Source: Streptomyces coelicoflavus (GTDB taxonomy: Bacteria; Actinomycetota; Actinomycetes; Streptomycetales; Streptomycetaceae). From it: DNA of 64,000 nucleotides. The stretch spans positions 682,001 to 746,000 of the forward strand of contig NZ_BEWB01000004.1 in NCBI RefSeq assembly GCF_003112555.1, written 5' to 3'. Position numbers and translations under genes: made by a program. Of the stretch, positions 1 to 12,658 are shown piece after piece. Each line of letters begins with the position of its first letter. Within the stretch, counting starts at the first letter, position 1. The notes beneath the pieces are model-generated. The model saw only the letters and a program-made list of their open reading frames with translations. It ran no database searches and had not been told where the DNA came from.

Positions 1-913
1 TCGGGGAGAGCGCGATGATCACGTGGTTCCCGGCGATGGCGCGCACCCCCTCGCGCAGCCGAGCCCCCTGCCCCAGCATGTACGGCACCAGTGCCAGCTG
101 CGACCGCCGCGCCTCGTGGTCCGGCTCGGCGTCGTGGGCGGCGACGATCCGCCCGTCGACGGGGGCGAGCACCGGCAGGCCGAAGGCGTGGAACAGCTCC
201 GGCGGCTCGGTGGCGAGGAAGGTCCGCCAGGACCGGCTCCCCGCCGTGCGGTGCCGCTCGTCCACGGCGACGAAGTCGATGGCGTGACTGCTGCCGAGGA
301 GACTGGTGCCGTGGCTGGGGACCCGCCGGGCCGGACTGTTCCTCACCCGCCACGGGCCGGTGAAGGGCAGCGCGATCGTCACCCCCTCCGCCCGTGGATC
401 CTGTCCGGCCGGCTCGCCCGACCGGGCCAGCACGACGGACGCGGTGCCCGTGGCGAGGGCGGAGGCGCCGATCGCGACGGTGCGCGCCACGAAGAGCCTG
501 CGCGCGGGATCGTCGTCGGCAGCCCGGGGAGCAGCCGCGCCCGTGGCAGCCCCGCCTTCCCCCTCCCGCGGGGACGCGTCCGGAGCGGGGGCGGCCCGAC
601 GGGCCGCGAGACGCCGGACCAGCGGGCGGACGGCCTCGCCGAGGAGCAGCGCGACGGTGAGGCACAGCAGCAGCGTCGGCCACACGGCGGCGACGCGCTC
701 GGCGATCCGCCGGACGCCGGGGGAGGGCTCGGCGGGTCCCGCGGTCAGCAGGAGCAGGGTGAGCGCGGCCGACAGCCACACCAGCGCCGCGCCGAGGCGC
801 CGTCCCCGGCCGCCCGGGACCGTCACGTCCTTGACGAGCCGTCGGTACAGGTACCGGTGGACGGCCACCAGGAGGCAGAGGAGCAGGGCCGAGGTCAGCA
901 GTGCAAGGGCCAT
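1..913 (-). CDS. M23 family metallopeptidase, C-terminus cut by left edge
   Basis: Reading the minus strand from the ATG at 913-911 gives an open frame of 304 codons that leaves the window without a stop. The N-terminus has two hydrophobic membrane segments (roughly residues 1-20 and 40-55), a third around 75-90, an Ala/Pro/Asp-rich linker and another hydrophobic stretch near 150. The last 130 residues read like the start of an actinobacterial LytM/M23 peptidase: PFTGPWRVRNSPARRVPSHG, then AIDFV, then VLAPVDGRIVAAHD and GNHVIIAL. The His of PSHG and the Asp of AIDF match the first two zinc ligands of the family; the final HxH motif would lie beyond the edge. The likely role is a membrane-anchored cell-wall peptidase. 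It is divergent from the NRPS genes and probably marks the left border of the cluster. Confidence 0.75.
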   Translation of the reverse strand, partial: MALALLTSALLLCLLVAVHRYLYRRLVKDVTVPGGRGRRLGAALVWLSAALTLLLLTAGPAEPSPGVRRIAERVAAVWPTLLLCLTVALLLGEAVRPLVRRLAARRAAPAPDASPREGEGGAATGAAAPRAADDDPARRLFVARTVAIGASALATGTASVVLARSGEPAGQDPRAEGVTIALPFTGPWRVRNSPARRVPSHGTSLLGSSHAIDFVAVDERHRTAGSRSWRTFLATEPPELFHAFGLPVLAPVDGRIVAAHDAEPDHEARRSQLALVPYMLGQGARLREGVRAIAGNHVIIALSP

Positions 914-1752
914 GGACGGGGCTCCCGGAGAGGTAGGAACGCGATGCGGCGGACGCCCGTGGGGGCCGCGGGAGGCCGGAATGCGGGCTTCTGACGGGTC
1001 GGGCGGGTGGCGCGTGGCCGGTCGAGCGGGTGGCGCGTGGCCGGACCACGTATGGCTTTCCCACCTCACCCCGGGGCACACCCGGGCGTCCCCCGGTGAA
1101 ACCAATGAATGGACTTTCTCCTAGTTCCGCGACGCGTGGTCCGGCCCGGCCCGCGCGAATCAGGGTGGTGCAATGTTGAATCGGTGCAGGTCAGTGGTGA
1201 CGATGCAGCAGAAAAGCCGCTCGGGCGGTGGTGCCGGGCCGCGGATCGGATCTGTTGACAGCGTTCGTTCGAGTCGACGAACATGCACACCGATGTGGAA
1301 CGAGTGAAACCACCACCGCCGCTCCCCGTGAGGGAGCGGGTGAGTGTCTTTCGAATTGCTAGTGAACTCAGGGAAACAGTGCAGGTACGGGGGCTTCGGG
1401 AATGAAGATGCATGATGCATTGATTCTTGTGTCGCCTGCCCGCCACGACGTCCCGACGCGGTCGCCGCTGTCGGGTCCGGGCGGGTGGAAGGTCAGGTCG
1501 GAGCGGGTCCAGCGCTCCTGACACCGGGACAACCGACGCCGTCGGACGCCGGCCGAAAGGACGCGCCGACGCGATTTTCGGACCGGGAAGAACGGATTCA
1601 CCATCGCGTGTCCCGGCCCGCACGGGGTCCAGTGCGGCGCCCGGCGGAACATCGGGATTCGGTACTGATTCGGGTCTTTCTCCGCCGGGGGCGCACCCCT
1701 CGTTCGGGGCCGGATCGTCGGCGCGCACCATCGTTCATGACTCCAGGGGATT
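914..1752. promoter_or_regulatory. Intergenic region upstream of the NRPS operon
   Basis: I see no convincing gene in these 839 bases; frames that are open here lack Streptomyces third-position bias. Roughly 1150-1420 is less GC-rich than its flanks. It contains TTGACA at 1255-1260, a possible -35 box with only a weak -10. An imperfect inverted repeat lies at 1263-1282 (GTTCGT, 8-nt spacer, ACGAAC). A short hairpin lies at 1321-1337 (GCTCCC-CGTGA-GGGAGC). These are candidates for the promoter, an operator and a leader structure of the NRPS transcript; none is proven. Confidence 0.4.
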
Positions 1753-4700
1753 GTGGTCTTGAGTACTTCTCGTAACTCGGCAGAAAACCTCCCTGTCTTC
1801 CCGGAAGGCCGGCGGGCGGAGACTTCCTTCCCGGCGTCCCCCACCGAGCAGGGGATTCTCTTCCAATCCCGCCACGGAGAAGGAGCCGGCCTTTACCACA
1901 CGCAGGTCCTGCTCGACGTCGTTCAGGAAATCGACCCCGACCTCTTCCGCCGCTCCTGGGCGGCGGTGGCGGCCCGGCACGCGGCGCTGCGGACCTGCTT
2001 CCCCGACCCCACCGGCGAGCAGCCGTCGCGCACCGTGCTGGAGCGCGTGGAGGTGCCCCTGGTCCACGAGGACTGGCGCGGACTGGACGAGGAGCAGCGG
2101 GCCGAACGGCGCGGCGCCCTGCTGCGCGAGGATCACGAGCGGGGATTCGCCCTGGACCGGGCGCCGTTGTGGCGGCTGCACGTGGCCCGCCTCGAGCAGG
2201 CGCGCTACCAGGTCCTGTGGAGCCTGCACTACCTGCTGACGGACGGCCGCGGCCAGGAGACGGTACTGCGCGAGGTGGAGCGGACCTACGGGGCGCTGCT
2301 CGCGGGAACACCCCTCGACCTCCCGGCGCCCACCCCGTTCGAGGAGTACGCCGACTGGCGGAGGGCGCAGGACACCGGCCGGGCCGAGGCCTTCTGGCGC
2401 GAGGAGCTGCGGGGGGCCGCGGCGGCCGATCCGCTGCCCGTCGAGTCCCCGGCCCCGGTTCCGGCCCCGGCCTCTGCCTCTGCCGGAGACGGACCGGCCG
2501 GAGACGGACCGGCCGGCGAGCCGGACGGTGCGCCGGTGACGGTCCGGTACGAACAGGTGGCCTTCGTCCTGGACGAGCGCGAGACCACCGCCCTGCGTGC
2601 CGCGGGCCGTGACCACGGCCTCTCCCTCACCACCCTCGTCCAGGGCGCCTGGGCCTTCCTGCTGAGCCGCTACACCACCTCCGAGGACGTCGTCCTGGGC
2701 GTGACGACCCCCGGCCGCCCGGCCGAACTGCCCGGCGCGCAGGACCTGGTGGGGCTCCTCGTCAACACCCTCCCGCTGCGCGTCCACATGCCGCCCGGGG
2801 CGCACTGGGCGGAGTGGATGCGGGAGCTGCAGGAGACGTACGCCCGCGTCCGGGAGCACGAGTACCACCCCCTGGTGCGCATCCAGCAGTGCGGCGGCAT
2901 CGGCTCGGGCGATTCGCTCTTCGAGACCGTCGTCCTGGTGGAGGACTGGGCGGACACCGGGGACGGGACGGGTGCCGAGGACGGGACGGACACCGAGGAC
3001 GGCGCCGCCGCCGGACCCGGCCCCGCCCTGCGGATGAACCGGGTCCGTGAGGAGAGCCACGCCCCCTACCCGCTGAGCCTGGTCGCCACCCCCGGCCGGC
3101 GCCTCGCGCTCACCCTCCACTACGACACCCGGCGCCTCGCGGCGGCGACCGTCGAGCGGGCCGCGGGCCACCTGCGCCGCGTCCTCGCCGAATTCACCGC
3201 CCGGCCCCACGCCCGCACCGGCGAGCTGGCCCTGCTCACCCCCGCGGAGTTCGACCGGCTGGTCCACGAGTGGAACGACACCGACACGCCCTACTCGCGG
3301 GACCTGTGCATCCACGAGCTCTTCGAGCGGCAGGCTCGGCGCACGCCCGACGCCCCGGCCCTGCTCTTCCAGGACGAGCGATGGACGTACCGGGAGGTCG
3401 ACGAGCGGGCCAACCAGATCGCCCACCTCCTCACCCGTCTCGGGGTGAGGCGCGGCGACCACGTCGCGATCCTCCTGGAACGCCGCGCGGAGATGGTCCC
3501 CGCCCTGCTGGGCATCCTCAAGGCCGGCGCCGTCTACGTCCCGCTGGACGTCAACGCCCCCGTCAAGCGCTGGCACTGGATCGTCAACGCGCTGAAGACC
3601 ACCTGCGTCCTCACCCAGCACTCCCTCGTGCCCCGCCTGCTGTCCGAGGACGGCCTGCCGGACCTCGCGCACCTCCTGTGCCTCGACCCCGCCGACGACG
3701 CACCGGACCTCCCGGCCGACGGGGCCCCCGCCCTGCACCGCGCCGAGGCGCTCGCCGGCATGCCCCGCGACGGTCTTCCCCGCCGGGCCACCGCCGACGA
3801 CCTGGCCTACGTCATCTTCACCTCCGGCTCCACGGGCACGCCGAAGGGCGTCACGGTGGCCCACGCCCCGGCGGTGAACCTGATCGAATGGGTCAACACC
3901 ACCTTCGGCGTCGGCCCCGACGACCGGGTCCTGTTCGTGACGGCGCTCACCTTCGACCTCTCCGTCTACGACGTCTTCGGCATCCTCGCCGCCGGCGGGT
4001 CGATCCGGATCGCCACCGGTGAGGAGATCCAGGAACCGGCCGCCCTGCTGCGCCGCCTCGCCGACGAACCCATCACCTTCTGGGACTCGGCCCCCGCGGC
4101 CCTGATGCAACTGGTCCCCCTGCTCCCCACCGACGGCGACGGCGCCCACCGGATCGTCTCCCGCACCCTGCGCCTGATCTTCATGAGCGGGGACTGGATC
4201 CCGGTCCACTCGCCGGACCTGATGCGGACGGTGTTCCCCAACGTGCGGGTCGTCGGCCTCGGCGGCGCCACCGAGGCGACCGTCTGGTCGAACTTCTTCC
4301 CCGTCACGGACGTCGACCCCGAGTGGAAGAGCATCCCCTACGGCAAGCCCATCCAGAACGCCCGCTACCACGTCCTCGACGAGAGCCTGCGCCCCTGCCC
4401 GCTCGACGTGCCGGGCGACCTGTACATCGGCGGCCCCTGCCTCAGCTCCGGATACGCGAACGAACCCGGCCTGACGGCGTCCAAGTACCTCCCGTCGCCG
4501 TTCGCCGGCGCCCCCGGAGAACGCCTCTACAAGACGGGCGACATGGCGCGCTGGCGCCCGGACGGCAACCTGGAGTTCCTCGGACGCACCGACTCCCAGG
4601 TCAAGATCCGCGGCTACCGCATCGAACTGGGCGAGATCGACAGCACCCTGAACGAACACCCCGTGGTCCGGGACGCGGCCACGATCGTCCGCGAGGACCG

Positions 4701-7700
4701 GTCCGGCGACAGGTCGCTGGTGAGCTACGTCGTGCTGGACCCGAGCGGCGCCCGCTCCCTCGTGCGCGAACTGGAGAACGACGGCCACCGCGACGGCGAC
4801 GACCCGCTCGCCGGCAAGCGGGTCGAACGCTGGCGCGAGGTCTACGACTCCTTCGACGCCGACGCGGCGAAGGAGTCCGCGGACGGCAACGACTTCTCCG
4901 GCTGGAACAGCAGCTTCACCGGGCTGCCCATCCCCCCGCAGGAGATGCGCGACTGGCAGGAGGACACGGTCCGGCTGATCCGCGCCCACCAGCCGCGCGC
5001 CGTGCTGGAGATCGGGTGCGGTACCGGCCTGCTGCTCTTCCCGCTCGCCGGGGAATGCCGGCGGTACTACGGCACGGACTTCTCCACCACCGCCCTCGCC
5101 TCCGTCCGCGGCCGCCTCGGCTCCCGCCCGGAACTCGAGGACGCGGTCGTCCTGCACCGGTGCGAGGCCGACGCCGTCGGCGACCTCCCCCTGGAACCGG
5201 TCGACACCGTCGTCGTCAACTCCGTCGTCCAGTACTTCCCCGACGTGGACTACCTGGTCCGCGTCCTGGACCAGGCCCTGTCACGGGTCGACGACGGCGG
5301 ACGGATCATCGTCGGCGACGTACGGAGCCTCCCGCTGCTCGACGCCTTCCACGCGGCCGTCGAGACGGAGCGCGCCCCGGACACCACCACCCGGGCGGAG
5401 CTGTGGCAGCGGGTCCAGCAGCGCGTGCGGCAGGAGGAGGAGCTGACGCTCGACCCGGCCTTCTTCCACGCGTGGGCGGCCCGCACCGGCCGGATCCACC
5501 GCGTGGAGGTACGGCCCAAGGGCGCCCGCCACCTCAACGAGATGTCGATGTTCCGCTACCAGGTGGTCCTGCACGTCGGGGAGCCCGTCCCGGACGCCGC
5601 CACCGAGGCACCCGACTGCCCCGAGCACGACTGGACCGCCGACCGCCTCGGTACCGCGGCCCTGCGGGAACTGCTCGCCGCCGGCGCCGACCGGATGTGG
5701 CTGCGCAACGTGCCCAACGCACGCGTCGAAGAGGCCGTACGCACCCTGCGCTGGCTGAAGAGCGGGGCCGGCCTGGAAACCGTCGAGGCCTGGCGCGCCC
5801 AGGACCGGCCCGCCGACGGCGCCGACCCGGAGGAACTGCGCGAACTCGCCGAGCAGGCCGGCTACCTGGCCGCGCCCGACTGGAGCCGCCACGGCACCGA
5901 CGGAGGCTACGACGTCCTGCTGACCCGCGTCGGCACGGAACCGGCCCCGGACGCCGCGCGGTTCGTGGTCCCGACGGCACCGGACAGCGGACCGGAGCAC
6001 GAGGAAGACGACTGGTCGCGGTACGCCAACCAGCCCCTCAAGGCGGAGATCCAGTACCTCCTGGTACCGCGGCTGCATGCCCACCTCGCCGAGCGGCTGC
6101 CCGGCTACATGGTGCCCTCCGACCTGGTGCCGCTCGACGCCCTCCCCGTCACCTCCAGCGGCAAGCTGGACCGGCGCGCGCTGCTGCTCCCGCAGGCGTC
6201 CGGGACCGCAGGGCCGACCTCGGCGCTCCCGGCCCGCAACACCACCGAGGCGCTCCTCGTCTCGATGTGGGAGCAGATCCTCGACCGCTCACCCGTCGGC
6301 GTCCTCGACGACTTCTTCGAGCTGGGCGGGCACTCGCTGCTCGCCGTGCAGATCGCGGCCCGCGTCCGGCAGGTGTTCTCGCTGGAGGTGCCGGTCCGCC
6401 TCTTCTTCGACATCCCGACCATCGCCGGGGTGGCCCGCGAGATACGGCGGCGCCAGGAGGAGCGGCAGCCGCAGCCCGCCCGCCCCCTCGTCCCCGTCCC
6501 CCGGGACGGTGAACTGCCCGCCACCTTCGACCAGCAACGGCTGTGGTTCATCGACCGGATGAGCCCCGGAACCACCTCCTACACCGTCAACTGGCTCGTC
6601 CCCCTGCCCGCGTCCCTCGGCGTCCCGGTGATCGGCGAGGCGCTCGGACACATGCTGCGCCGGCACGAACCCCTGCGGACGACCTTCCGCGAACGGGACG
6701 GCCGGGTCTGGCAGGTCGTCGGCGACGGGTTCGCCGTCGAGGTGCCGACGCTGGACCTGTCCGGACTCCCCGAGGACCGGAGCGAACAGCGCACCCGGGA
6801 CGAGATCCGCCGGTGGTGGGACCAGCCGTTCGACCTGGTCGAGGGGCCCCTGCTGCGGGCCCTGCTCGTCAAGTGGTCGCCGACGGAGCAGCTCCTGGCG
6901 CTCAGCGCCCACCACCTGGTCTTCGACGGCTACTCGATCGGCGTCTTCGGCCAGGAGTTCCTGGAGATCTGCCGGGCCCTCGACGCGGGCGAACCGAGCC
7001 CGCTGCCCGATCTCGCCGTCCAGTACGCCGACTACGCGGTGTGGCAGCAGGGCCTGCTGGAGGAGGACCGGCTCCGGCACCAGCTGGAGCACTGGCGCCG
7101 GCAGCTCACCGGAGCGCCCGAACTCCTCACCCTGCCCACGGACTTCCCCCGGCCCGAGGTGCAGAGCCTGCGCGGCGAATTCCTCAGGCGGCAGCTGACA
7201 CCGGAGGCGACCCGCCGGATCGCGGAACTGAGCCGTGACTACCAGGTCACCAACTACATCACCACGCTCAGCGCCTACGCGGTCCTCCTGGCGCGGCACA
7301 GCGGCCAAGACGACCTGGTCATCGGCGTGCCGATCGCCAACCGCAACCGCGTCGAACTGGAATCCATGATCGGGTTCCTGGTCAACACGATCGCCCTCCG
7401 GGTGGACCTGCGCGGCAACCCGACCTTCGAGGACGTCCTGCTCCAGGTCCGCAAGAGCCTGTTCGACGCCCAGAGCCACCAGGAGGTCCCCTTCGAGCGG
7501 CTGGTCGACGCGATCCGGCCGACCCGCAGCCTGAGCCACAACCCGGTCTTCCAGGTGATGTTCGCCGACGAGAGCCTGCCCCTCCTGGACCACCCGTCGG
7601 CCCTCGTCCAGCCCAAGCCGTGGATGCACAGCCTGATCGCCGAGGGCATGAGCGTCGGCGTCTCCCGCTTCGACCTCACCCTCATGGTCCAGTCGGCACC

Positions 7701-10700
7701 GGAGGGCATGCACTACGGATTCGAGTACTCCACCGACCTGTTCACCGCCGAGACGGTCGCGCGCATGGCCGACCACTTCGAGGTGCTCGTCCACTCGGCG
7801 CTGGCCGACCCCGGACAGCGCGTCGGGGACCTGCCGCTCGTCGACGCCGCAGAACGCGACCGGATCGTCGAGCGGAGCCGCGGACCCCGCAACCCGGCGG
7901 CCCTCGCGCCGGTGTCCCTCCCGGAGCGGTTCCGCGAGCAGGCGCGGCGGACCCCCGAACGGCCGGCCGTCGTGGACGGCGAGCGCCGGGCCACCTACCG
8001 CGAGCTCGACCTGCGGTCGAACCGCCTCGCCGCGCTGCTGCGGGACCAGGGTGTCGGGCGCGGGAGCCTCGTCGGGCTGTGCCTGTCGCGCTCCGTCGAG
8101 AGCGTCGTCGCCCTGCTGGCGATCGTGAAGGCGGGCGGGGCGTACGTGCCGCTGGACCCCACGTATCCGCGCGAGCGCCTGGCCCACATGGCCGAGGACG
8201 CCGGGCTCCGGCTCGTCCTCACCGAGCGCTCGGCGGCCGGCGCGCTGCCGGAGACCGGTGCGCGGGTGCTGGTCGTGGAGGACCTGTGGCCCGAGCTGGA
8301 CCGGTGGTCCGACGGTGGGCCCGCCCCGGACGTGACGGCGGACGACCTGGCCTACGTCATCTACACCTCCGGTTCCACGGGCCGGCCCAAGGGCGTGGCC
8401 GTGACCCACGCCGACGTGGTCGCCCTGGCGCTGGACAGCCGCTTCGCCCAGGGGCACGAGTGCGTCCTCATGCACTCCCCGCAGGCCTTCGACGCCTCCA
8501 CCCACGAGGTCTGGACGCCGCTCCTGTCCGGCGGCCGGACCGTGGTCGCCCCGCAGACCGCGCTGACCGCCGAGGCGCTGCGCGAGCTGGTCACCCGGCA
8601 CCGGGTCACGGCCGTGTTCCTCACGGCGGCGCTGTTCCACCTCTTCGCCGACCAGGACCCGGGCTGCTTCGCGGGCCTGACGGAGGTGTGGACCGGCGGG
8701 GAAGCGGTACGGACGGAAGCGGTGCGCCGGGTCCGCGAGGCGTGCCCCGCACTGGTGGTCGTGGACGTCTACGGGCCCACGGAGACCACGACCTTCGCCA
8801 CCTGCCACCGCGTCGAACCGCAGGACCCCACGCCCGCCGTGCTGCCCATCGGCAGGCCGCTGGACAACACCCAGACCTACGTACTGGACGGTCTGCTCCA
8901 GCCGGTCCCGGTGGGTGTGGCGGGGGAGTTGTTTGTGGGTGGGGCGGGTTTGGCGCGTGGTTATCTGGGGCGGCCGGATTTGACGGCTGAGGCGTTTGTG
9001 GCGAATCCGTTCGGTGGGGCGGGGAGTCGTCTGTATCGGACGGGGGATCTGGCGCGTTTTCTGCCGGACGGGAATGTCGAGTTTTTGGGGCGGGTGGATG
9101 GTCAGGTGAAGATCCGGGGTTTCCGGATCGAGTTGGGTGAGGTGGAGGAGGTGGTGGCGCGGCATTCCGGGGTGCGGGGTGTTGCGGTGGTGGTTCAGGA
9201 GGAGGGTGCGGTCAAGCGGTTGGCGGCGTTTGTGGTGACGGATGGTGTGGTGGGGGGTGATGAGCTGCGGTTGTTTGCGGGGGAGCGGTTGCCGGCGTAC
9301 ATGGTGCCGGGTGTGTTCGTGGTGGTGGACGAGTTGCCTTTGGGTCCGAGTGGGAAGGTGGACCGGGGGGCGTTGTCGGGGTTGCTGGGTGAGGGTTTGG
9401 CGGCGGGTGAGGGTGGTTTTGTGGCGCCGCGGTCGGAGGTGGAGGAGAAGCTGGCGCTGGTGTGGGGTGAGGTGTTGGGGACGGGTGTGCCGGTGGGGGT
9501 GCACGACAATTTCTTTGCTCTGGGTGGGGATTCGATTCTGAGTCTCCAGGTGATTTTCCGGGCGAAGCAATTGGGTTTGTTTTTCACGGTGAAGCAGTTG
9601 TTCGAGTTCCAGTCGGTTGCTGCGTTGGCGCCGGTGGTGGAGTCGCGTGGTGGGGCTCGGGTGGTGGCCGAGCAGGGTGTGGTGACGGGCCGGGTGGAGT
9701 TGACGCCGGTGCAGCGGTGGTTCTTCGCTCAGGACTTCGCTGTTGCCGGGCATGTCAATCAGTCGGTGCTGGTGGAGGTGGACGCGGGGCTGTCGCCGGA
9801 GCAGTGGCGGACGGTGGTGCGCCGGGTGCTGGAGCAGCACGACGGACTGCGTACCCGCTTCTTCCAGGAGGACGGCACCTGGTGTGCCGAGCTGACCGGG
9901 ATGCCCGAGGAGACGCCGCTGCGGGTCGAGGACCTGTCGGGGTGCCCGGAGGGTGAGCGCGAGGCGCGGTTGCTGGAGGTGGCCGGTGCCGTTCAGGCGG
10001 GCCTGGACCTGTCCCGGTCCCCGCTGCTGCACGCCGTCCTGTTCACCGGCCTGGAGGACGGAGGGCGGAAACTCCTCCTCGTCGCGCACCACCTCGTGGT
10101 CGACGTCGTCTCGTGGCGGGTGGTCCTGGAGGATCTGGAGACGCTGTGCGGGCAGGTCCGGCGGGGTGAGGAGCTGGTGCTGCCTCAGAAGACGAGTTCG
10201 TGGCGGCAGTGGGCGGCCCGGCTGGCCGAGGAGACCGGCAGCGAGACAACGCTGGCCGAACTGCCCTACTGGGAAGCACACTCCACGCCGTCGCGCGAAC
10301 TGCCGCTGGACGGAACCGCCGACGGAAACACCGTCGGTGGCGGGCGGGTCGTCGAGGTGGTGCTGGGTGAGGCGGAGACGCGGGCGTTGTTGCGGGATGT
10401 GCCGGCGGTGTTCGGGACGCGGGTCAACGACGCGTTGCTGACGGGTGTGGCGTCGGCGGTGGGTGCCTGGTCCGGGGGCGGCCGGGTGCGGGTGGACGTG
10501 GAGGGGCACGGGCGGGAGGACCTGTTCGAGGACACGGATGTGTCGCGGACGACGGGCTGGTTCACCACGATCTCGCCGCTGGACCTGCCGGTGCCCGCCG
10601 CGGACCGTCCGGCGGACGGGCTGAAGGAGATCAAGGAACTCCTGCGTGCCCGGCCCCGGCACGGCATCGGCCACGGCCTCCTCGCGTACGGAGGTGCCGA

Positions 10701-12658
10701 TTCCCCCCTCCACGGGACCGAACCCGCGCAGATCAGCTTCAACTACCTGGGCCAGTTCGACGGATCGTTCGCCGGAAGCTTCGCCGCGTCGTCCGGTACC
10801 GCGGGCCCGGACTGGGCGCCGGTGAACCGTCGGCCGTATCTGATCGACGTGGTGAGTCATGTCCGGGACGGCCGGCTGCACATGGAGTGGACCTACAGTC
10901 CGTCCGCGCACCGGGAGGAGACGATCCGGGAGGTGGCCGGGCGGACGCTGGGCGTGCTGTCCGCGCTGACCGTCGAGGCCCGGCGTCCGGACGTGCAGGG
11001 CTACACGCCCTCGGACCTGGAGCTTTCCGGTCTCGACCAGAAGCAGGTGGACGACCTGGTCGCGGGTCTGCGTGAGCATCCCGCGTGGCGGGGCGCCACC
11101 ACCGTCCGCCCTCTGGAGGACTGCCTCCCGCAGACCCCCGTCCAGCAAGGGCTCTGGTTCCAGAGCCAGTTCGCGCACGGCGAGGGCGTCTACCACGTCC
11201 AGCTGATCCTGAGCATCGAACAGCACTTGGACGTGGGGGTGTTCCGGGAGAGCTGGGCGCAGGTGATGCGGCGGCATCCGATCCTGCGGACGGGCTTCGC
11301 GACGGCCGGGGACAACCGGGCGTTCCAGCTGGTCTGGGCGGATCTGCCGGTGCCTCTGGAGGTGGCCGACTGGCGGGACGGGAGCGCCGAGGAGCAGGGG
11401 GAGCGGCTGGAGGCGTATCTGGCCGGGGACCGTGCGCGGGGCTTCGGGCCCGAGGACGCCCCGCAGTGGCGGATGCTGCTGGCCCGTACCGGTGAGGAGA
11501 GGTACGAGCTGGTGTGGAGTGCCCACCACACGATCCTGGACGGCTGGAGCATCAGCCTCGTTCTCGGTGACGCGGTGCGGTGGTACGGGGCTCTGCTGGA
11601 GGGACGTGCTCCGGACAGGCCCGCGCCGCGGCCCTACCGGGACTACGTGGCCTGGCTCGGCGAGCAGGACCTCCGACAGGCCGAGGACTACTGGCGCCAC
11701 ACCCTCCAGGACGTCCAGCCGGCCGAACCGCTCAGCATCGAGCGGCACGCGGGCGGACGGTCCGAGCCGTCCGGGACCGGTGGGCAGGCCGAGTACGACT
11801 TCCTCTTCGGCACCGAGGACACCCGGCGTCTGCAACAACTCGCCCAGACCCACCAACTGACCCTCAACACGGTCCTCCAGGGCTGCTGGGCGCTTCTGGT
11901 CGGCCGCTACTCGGGCCGCGACGACGTCGTCTTCGGCACCGTCGCCTCGGGACGCCCGGCCGAGATCGAGGGCATCGAGCGGACCGTCGGCCTCTTCATC
12001 AACACACTGCCGCTACGGGTGCGGATGCCCGCGCAGAGCACCGTACTCGCCTGGCTGCGGGAGCTGCAGGAGCAGAACCTGCGCATGAGGCAGTACGAGT
12101 ACAGCCCGCTCAACAAGGTGCAGCAGTGGAGCGGGCTCCCCACCGGCGCCCCCCTCTTCGAGACCCTGTTCGTCTTCGAGAACTACCCGGTGGACAAGGA
12201 CGACGAGGCCGCCCTGCGCTACGACCTCACCCGGTCCGAGGAACGGATCAACTACCCGCTCGGCGTGGTGGCCACCGTGCCGGCCGGGGAGCAACGGCTA
12301 AGCGTCGTCGTCCAGTACGACACCGCACGGTTCGATCCCGAGACGATCGAGCGCATGCTCGGCCATCTGGGCAGCGTCTGCTCCCAGCTCACGCGCGAGC
12401 CCGGCATGCGACTGGGCGACGTCAGCGTCCTGACGGACGAAGAACGCCGCCACATCCTCCGACAGGGCAACGCGGTCCCCCTGCAACGGACGGACGAGAC
12501 CGACCTCGACCTGTCCGCGCTGGCGGCGGGAACCGCCGGAACCGCCGAAGAACGCGAGCTTCTCGAACGACTCGTCGCAGAAGTTCAGGGCATGTCGCCG
12601 AGCGATCTCCAGGCCCAGATCCCGCACGCCGCCCCGGCTACCGAGACGAGTGACCACC

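Noticed and set aside
1066..1844. Overlapping minus-strand frames upstream of the first NRPS gene
   Set aside because: No domain, no third-position GC bias and no good ribosome site; they overlap the probable promoter region.
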